64,000 nt of DNA from JAEUMW01 sp963734295 (GTDB lineage: Bacteria > Pseudomonadota > Gammaproteobacteria > Burkholderiales > JAEUMW01), in assembly GCA_963734295.1 (NCBI GenBank), contig CAVTGS010000009.1:248001-312000 (forward strand). The letters are read 5' to 3'. The notes below the pieces were generated by a model. It saw nothing but the letters and a program-made list of their open reading frames with translations. It ran no database searches and had not been told where the DNA came from. Both the position numbers and the translations under genes were made by a program. Shown here piece by piece: positions 59,212 to 64,000 of the stretch; position 1 is the first letter of the stretch; every line of letters starts with the position of its first letter.

Positions 59212-59421
59212 TCATGGGCTTCCCTCCCTTCTCTGACATAGCGAGTCTAGCCTTGCTCGGGTGTATTCATTATCGAGAATCCATCGTGCTTCTGTGTACC
59301 CCTCACAACGCAGGTGTACCTCAATATCCCACCAGTTCGAGAACCGTCCAGATCGCGCGAGTTTTTCCGCCATACTAGGGATCACTTCATGCTGATGCTT
59401 CTTCGTCAGCTTCCTGGGCAC
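59212..59421 (-). CDS. Small hypothetical protein
   Basis: 69 residues; inner part MAEKLARSGRFSNWWDIEVH, LRCEGYTEARWILDNEYTRA. Basic N-terminus and a helical, tryptophan-bearing core. This phrase recurs near phage and toxin-antitoxin genes in memory, but I cannot name a family. Four bases behind hicB. Lower GC than the surroundings. Confidence 0.6.
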   Translation of the reverse strand: MPRKLTKKHQHEVIPSMAEKLARSGRFSNWWDIEVHLRCEGYTEARWILDNEYTRARLDSLCQRREGSP

Positions 59422-59425
59422 TTGA

Positions 59426-59674
59426 CTACTCTCCTATGACGTCCAACTTGCTTCTATCAGGGGTTACAGTCGAGTTAACCAGGACGCGGGTCCTGCTCGG
59501 ACGGCCGAGCTCCGGCGCCGTATCGAGCCACTCGTCGATGACCTGCCGTGCGTTGGCGACTGCTTCCTTGTAGGTCTCACCATCCGCCATGCAACCGGGC
59601 AACTCGGGCACCTCCACAACGAAGGACTGATCGTCTTCGCTCCAAGAGATGATCAACTCATACCTGATCGACAT
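59426..59674 (-). CDS. hicB: HicB-family antitoxin, no HicA
   Basis: 82 residues. RYELIISWSEDDQSFVVEVP, ELPGCMADGETYKEAVANAR, QVIDEWLDTAPELG are the HicB partial RNase-H fold. HicA (a 60-residue dsRBD-like RNase) is missing; the gene that follows is not HicA-like. May be solitary or a non-TA HicB-like protein. Confidence 0.88.
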   Translation of the reverse strand: MSIRYELIISWSEDDQSFVVEVPELPGCMADGETYKEAVANARQVIDEWLDTAPELGRPSRTRVLVNSTVTPDRSKLDVIGE

Positions 59675-59684
59675 CCGCTTTCAC

Positions 59685-62600
59685 CTACCCGCACGCCCCG
59701 ATCGCCCCGCACGCCGTGCAGAACTCGCAGCCGTCCTTCTTGATGACCGCCATGTTGCCGCACTCCTTGCACAGCTTGCCGCGCACGAGCAGCGAGACTT
59801 CCGCCATTTCGCGCGCGCTGTCGGGGATCTCCAGCACGCCCATCTCCTTCACCGGATAGCCGCGCTCGTCGAGCACGCCGAGCATCGCGTAGCGGTGGAT
59901 GATGAGCCGCGCGACGTAGGCCACCGTGCTCGGGAAGTTCTGCTGACCCTCGCCGCCGGGCACCTTCGCCATGAAGTCGCCGAGGGGCTCGGAGTAGTTC
60001 AGCAGCTTGCGCAGCTTCATGCCGATCCACGCGGGATCGATGACGCGCATGTCGAGCGAGAGCAGCTTGCAGAGGCCGTCGAGCGCGCGCGGGTAGACGC
60101 CCGCCATCCAGACCGAGTACGGACGCCGCTGACCGCCGGGCAGCACCAGCTCCTTCAGGCCGAGCACGAAGTCGTCGCCCGCGGCGACGTTGAGCACGTC
60201 GACGGTCCACGACATGGTGCCGTCGGTGCCGGTCTTCGGTTCCTTCTGCGCGAAGAGGGCATCGAGCACGGGTGAGCTCTCGTCCGGTCCGTCGAGGCCG
60301 CCGAGCTGCTCGACGCGGAAGCGCACGATGCGCGCGAACGCCGCGACTAGGCTCGGCACGCGCACCGTCTTGCCCTCGGGCGGCATGGCGCAGTCGAACG
60401 AATCGTCACCGTACGTCTTCGCGAGGATTTCGAGCTTGCGGCGCAGCCACGCCTTGTCCTCGGCGCGCATGTCCATGGAAAGCGTCTTCGCGACGGCGCC
60501 GAGGCCCCGCGGCTGCTCGATGCCGTTCACCCACACCTCGAACGGCTTGGGATGCCCGTTCTCGACGTGACCGACGAAGATGGCGAACTTGCCGTGGGGC
60601 GATTCGACCATGTAGGTCCACGACGGATTGCCGCCGGGAATCTTCGGCCGCCCCGGCCAGCGCAGGCTGTAGAGGGCGGGCTGCGGCGCGGCCTCGAGCA
60701 CGATGCGGCGGTCGGAGTCGGTGGTGTCGAGGTCGTAGGGCTGCTGCGACTCGGGCGCCTTGGTGGTGTCGATCGACAGCACGCTGCCGAGCACGGCGTT
60801 CGGCCGGTAGGTGGTGATGCCCTTGAGGCCGGCCTTCCAGGCTTCCATGTAGAGGTCCTTGAAGTCCTCGTACGGGTAATCCTCGGGCACGTTGACGGTC
60901 TTGCTGATCGCGGAATCGACGAAGGGCGCGACCGCTGCCACCATGCGCATGTGGTCGAGCGCCGAGATTTCCATCGCGGTGACGAAGTGCGACGGCAGTG
61001 CCTCGACGTCGCCGCCGAGATGGCGATAGAGCCGCCAGGCGTGGTCCTCGACGGCGTAGGTCTTCATGCTGCCGTCGGGCTCGCGCTTCTTGCGGTTGTA
61101 GAACCACGAGAACGGCGGCTCGATGCCGTTGCTCGCGTTGTCGGCGAAGGCGAGCGAGATCGTTCCGGTGGGCGCGATCGAGAGCAGATGGCTGTTGCGC
61201 AGACCGTGCGCGCGGATCTTCGCCTTCACCGCATCCGGCAGGCGCGAGGCGAAGCGCGGTGGCGCGAGGTATTCGTCCGCATTCAGCAGGGGGAACGCGC
61301 CTTTCTCCTTCGCCAGCGCGACCGACGCGAGATAGGATTCGTCGCGCATGAACTCGGCGATGCGCGCGGCCATCGTGCCGCGCCTCGGGCGAGTCGAACC
61401 GCAGGCCGAGCATGATGAGCGCGTCGCCCAAGCCCGGTGAAGCCGAGCCCGATGCGGCGCTTCGCCTTCGACTCGGCGTCCTGCTCCGGCAGCGGCCAGA
61501 CGGTGACGTCCAGCACGTTGTCGAGCATGCGCACCGCCGGGTGGATCACTTCGCGCAGGGCGTCGAAGTCGAACTGCCGCGCGCTCGGTGAACGGGTCGG
61601 CCACCATCAGCGTGAGATTGATGCTGCCGAGGCAGCAGCAGCCGTAGGGGGGCAGCGGTTGCTCACCGCAGTTGTGAACGTAGAGTCCGTTCGCATCGAA
61701 GGCGTGGACATCGGCGACCGTCACGTCGAAGACGGGTTCGACGCCGTCCTCGACGACGCTGTCTACGGTCGCGACGAAGCGTTCGCGATTCAGGCTTCGG
61801 CGTGTAGTGGGCGAGCAGGGCGTTCGAGTCGCGCCGACTTGTCGCTGTCGGCAAAGCCGATCAGGTCGCGGAAGCGGAGCAGGTTGTCGTTGCTGACGAC
61901 GAGCTCGTGAACGGCCTGACTGGCATACAACTTCTCGCCGCCTTTGCCGTCGGGCATGAGCTTCGCGCCGGCGGGCTTGCGGTCGGAGTAGATCGTCGAT
62001 GCGATGCCGAGGCGCAGAAGCATGCGCTGGACGCGGACGAGGTTCTCGCGATCGGTCTGCGTGAGCCGAACGCTGACGCCCTTTTCCTGCGACCCCTGGA
62101 CCGAGCCGTCGGCGTCGAACAGGCCGCGCAGCAGCCCGCGGTAGAAGTCCGACGAGGCGGACTCGATCGCGTCCGTGATGCGTTTCGCGCCGGGCGCCAT
62201 GCCGAGCGAAAGGGCCAGGCGGCGCAGTGCACCGCACGCCAGGCGGAACTCGCCGCGGCCCGCGATGGGCGACTGCCAGCCGCGGAAATCGCTGCGATGG
62301 GGGAGGGTGCTTACCGCCGCCATCGCGGCCTGCATGATGCCGGCCGCAGCGGGCGACGCGATCCAGCCGCCATTCGCTTCGCGGCGCGCGGCGGTATCCC
62401 AGACACTCAGCACCGCCTTGTCGTCCTTGAGCGTGCCGTCTCCGATCAGCAGACCGACCAGATAGCCTTCCGCTTCGGTGTGCGCGCCCGCCCATGCCGC
62501 GCCCGCGCGATGGTCGTGCAGAACGATCTCGTCACCGGGGCGGAGCGCGCCTGCGGGCGTCCACTCGGATTCGACGGTGGAGCGCGTGCGGCGCGTGACG

Positions 62601-63680
62601 CGGCGCACTAGGTGATCGGCCGTCAGACGCAGACCGTATCCCTCGCGGGTTGCGAGGCGGCACACCGGTTTCTCCCCGGTCGGGAAGAATCCGTCGGACA
62701 GCACCGTGTGCGCACGGCCATCGACCACGGCCTCGAAGGGCTGCGCCGATCAGGTCGCGCACCTGGCGCGCCCCGGCGACGGTCATGACCCAGGTGTCGG
62801 CGGTGACGCACGGGTTCGTGGCTTCGATGCGTTCGACGTAGGAGAGGTTGTTGTCCTCGTTCACGCGGTCGATGAAGATGACGCCGGGCTCCGCGTGGTC
62901 GTAGGTGGAGTCCATGATCTGCTTCCACAGATCGCGCGCCTTGACGGTGCGGTAGACCCACATGCCGTCGTCGCGCCGGTGCGCGCCGGCCTCGAGGAAA
63001 TCGGCCGAAGGTTCCCGCTTGTGGATGAGCTCCCAGTCTCCGTCGGCTTCCACCGCCCGCATGAAGGCGTCGGTCACCGCGACGCTCACGTTGAAGTTCT
63101 TGAGGTCGCCGTGGTCCTTGGCGTGGATGAAGTCCTCCACGTCGGGATGGTCGCAGCGCAGGATGCCCATCTGCGCGCCGCGGCGCGCGCCCGCCGACTC
63201 CACGGTCTCGCACGAGCGGTCGAACACCCGCATGTACGACACCGGGCCGCTCGCGCGGCTGTCGGTGCCCTTCACGTGCGCGCCCCGCGGGCGGATGGCC
63301 GAGAAGTCGTAGCCGACGCCGCCGCCGCGGCGCATGGTTTCGGCGGCCTGCATCAGGGCGACGTAGATGCCCGGGCGGCCGTCGACGGATTCGGAGACCG
63401 AGTCGCCCACCGGCTGCACGAAGCAGTTGATCAGCGTGGCCCGGAGCTCGGTGCCCGCGGCGGAGTTGATGCGTCCGCCCGGGATGAAGCCGCTGTCGAG
63501 CGCCTTGAAGAACACGGGCTCCCAGCGGGCCGGGTCCTTCTCGATCGCCGCCAGCGCGCGCGCCACGCGCCGCCGCACGTCCTCGACCGTGCGCTCGTCC
63601 CCCTTCGCGTACTTTTCCTGGAGCACGTCGAGGGTGACCGGCTGAGGGAGGATTCCGAAATCGCCTTCGTATGGTTTCAT
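59685..63680 (-). CDS. nrdJ: Adenosylcobalamin-dependent ribonucleotide reductase with intein, frameshifted
   Basis: Class II RNR; about 940 extein residues when the intein is removed. Start ATG at 63680 (MKPYEGDFGILPQPVTL). N-part: FIPGGRINSAAGTELRATLI, NCFVQPVGDSVSESVDG, MRRGGGVGYDFSAIRPRGAH. After the intein: CGEQPLPPYGCCCLGSINLT, then GLRNSHLLSIAPTGTISLAF (ASNGIEPPFSWFYNRKK). C-terminal zinc-ribbon-like KLCKECGNMAVIKKDGCEFC. Frameshifts near 61382, 61433 and 61582 in the extein, three more in the intein. As an oxygen-independent dNTP source it is probably essential, so I suspect base-call errors. Confidence 0.9.
61671..62810 (-). other. Intein with LAGLIDADG endonuclease inside nrdJ
   Basis: Begins at Cys (CVTADTWVMTVAGARQVRDL) after ATNP and ends VADVHAFDANGLYVHN before +1 Cys (CGEQPLPPYG), the canonical A and G splicing blocks with terminal His-Asn. 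The two dodecapeptides YLVGLLIGDGT and GLLRGLFDADG are the endonuclease signatures. 1140 bp, about 380 residues. Three frameshifts (near 61800, 61830 and 62745). The insertion point is inside the highly conserved NPCGEQPLPPY motif, a known intein site in RNRs. Confidence 0.92.
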
Positions 63681-63745
63681 GGTCGTTAACGCTGAGATGG
63701 CTACGGGAGACCGGGCGGCGGCGTGGTGCCGCTTCGCCCGGATAA

Positions 63746-63791
63746 TCAATATATTGTGCGACATAACCGCTTCCGGCACGACATATGGTAG
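63746..63791 (-). promoter_or_regulatory. Paired NrdR-like boxes upstream of nrdJ
   Basis: On the minus strand CTACCATATGTCGTG (63791-63777) and CGCACAATATATTGA (63760-63746). The second fits the NrdR box (ACACWATATATWGTGT); the first is weaker. Centres are 31 bases apart, three helical turns, as NrdR pairs require. 66 bases from the start. Confidence 0.6.
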
Positions 63792-64000
63792 CCGAAGCCG
63801 GGCAAGTTATCCAATCGGTGCGAGTTCCCAAGCCTGAACGGCTGCGGAGAGACCACTCTCCCGAAAGCTCGCCACGTGAGCCCGCCGCGCTGGATTTCGA
63901 CTGCGCCGCGCGGCGGGAGTGCGCAGCGGCGCCCGGACGGATTCGGGCCGGGCCGGGATGCCGGCTCCGACACGGCCGGCCAACGTCGTACAATCGACGC

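Noticed and set aside
63746..63973. Minus-strand 75-codon frame at the window end
   Set aside because: No ribosome binding site, Pro/Arg-rich, and it overlaps the NrdR-like boxes.

Overview
The window is about 64 kb of high-GC DNA with dense, mostly leaderless-gap operons typical of Pseudomonadota. A betaproteobacterium-like host is my best guess, from the gene order rrf2-sufB-C-D-S-U-T-Rieske, the AioBA arsenite oxidase, the DUF883/holin-X/YqjK trio and the class II ribonucleotide reductase. That assignment is inference. No rRNA, tRNA or CRISPR array was seen.

Layout. 1-7.7 kb: the end of a sensor histidine kinase, then a run of short exported proteins, each with its own strong ribosome binding site (two resemble allene-oxide-cyclase barrels, one is a CBM42/AbfB trefoil followed by an attC-like site), a CapA-like phosphoesterase, a truncated TauE permease and a zincin-like protein. 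This stretch also holds a deleted 'ghost' copy of the CapA locus and a motif repeated upstream of three genes. 7.8-9 kb: a broken formylglycine-generating-enzyme-like gene fused to a DUF4160/DUF2442 remnant. 8.9-13.5 kb: an IS1634-family element interrupted by a complete IS21-family element with a 5-bp target duplication.

13.5-22.7 kb is an arsenic island: arsI-arsC-acr3 from one promoter, arsP with a small thioredoxin and a secreted protein, a SigZ-like sigma factor, a fragment of a second acr3, aioBA (aioA carries about ten frameshifts), a bidirectional terminator and arsR. 22.8-29.4 kb is an intact suf operon behind an IscR-type operator. 29.4-41.8 kb is ordinary chromosome: lemA, DUF4139, LOG, small membrane proteins, clpB with a heat-shock promoter, an MFS pump, a lipoprotein and a Nudix enzyme.

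41.8-56 kb: a BcsA-like glycosyltransferase with a PilZ domain, an hsp20-lon operon with its own RpoH-type promoter, an M20 peptidase, DUF99, an ECF42-type sigma factor preceded by two YCII/DGPF and two VOC proteins, ada, a second SufU-like scaffold and an alpha/beta hydrolase. 56-59.7 kb is a debris zone with a decayed tandem duplication, at least three copies of an interspersed repeat and toxin-antitoxin leftovers (BrnA, ParE/antitoxin, HicB). 59.7-63.7 kb is an adenosylcobalamin-dependent ribonucleotide reductase interrupted by a LAGLIDADG intein, with paired NrdR-like boxes upstream.

Single-base indels break many otherwise conserved genes (cupin, SUMF1, aioA, GT2, lon, M20, DUF3617, parE, nrdJ). 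Because they hit likely essential genes and leave the protein similarity intact on both sides, much of this may be sequencing or assembly error rather than decay. Frameshifted genes are therefore given their full reconstructed span.
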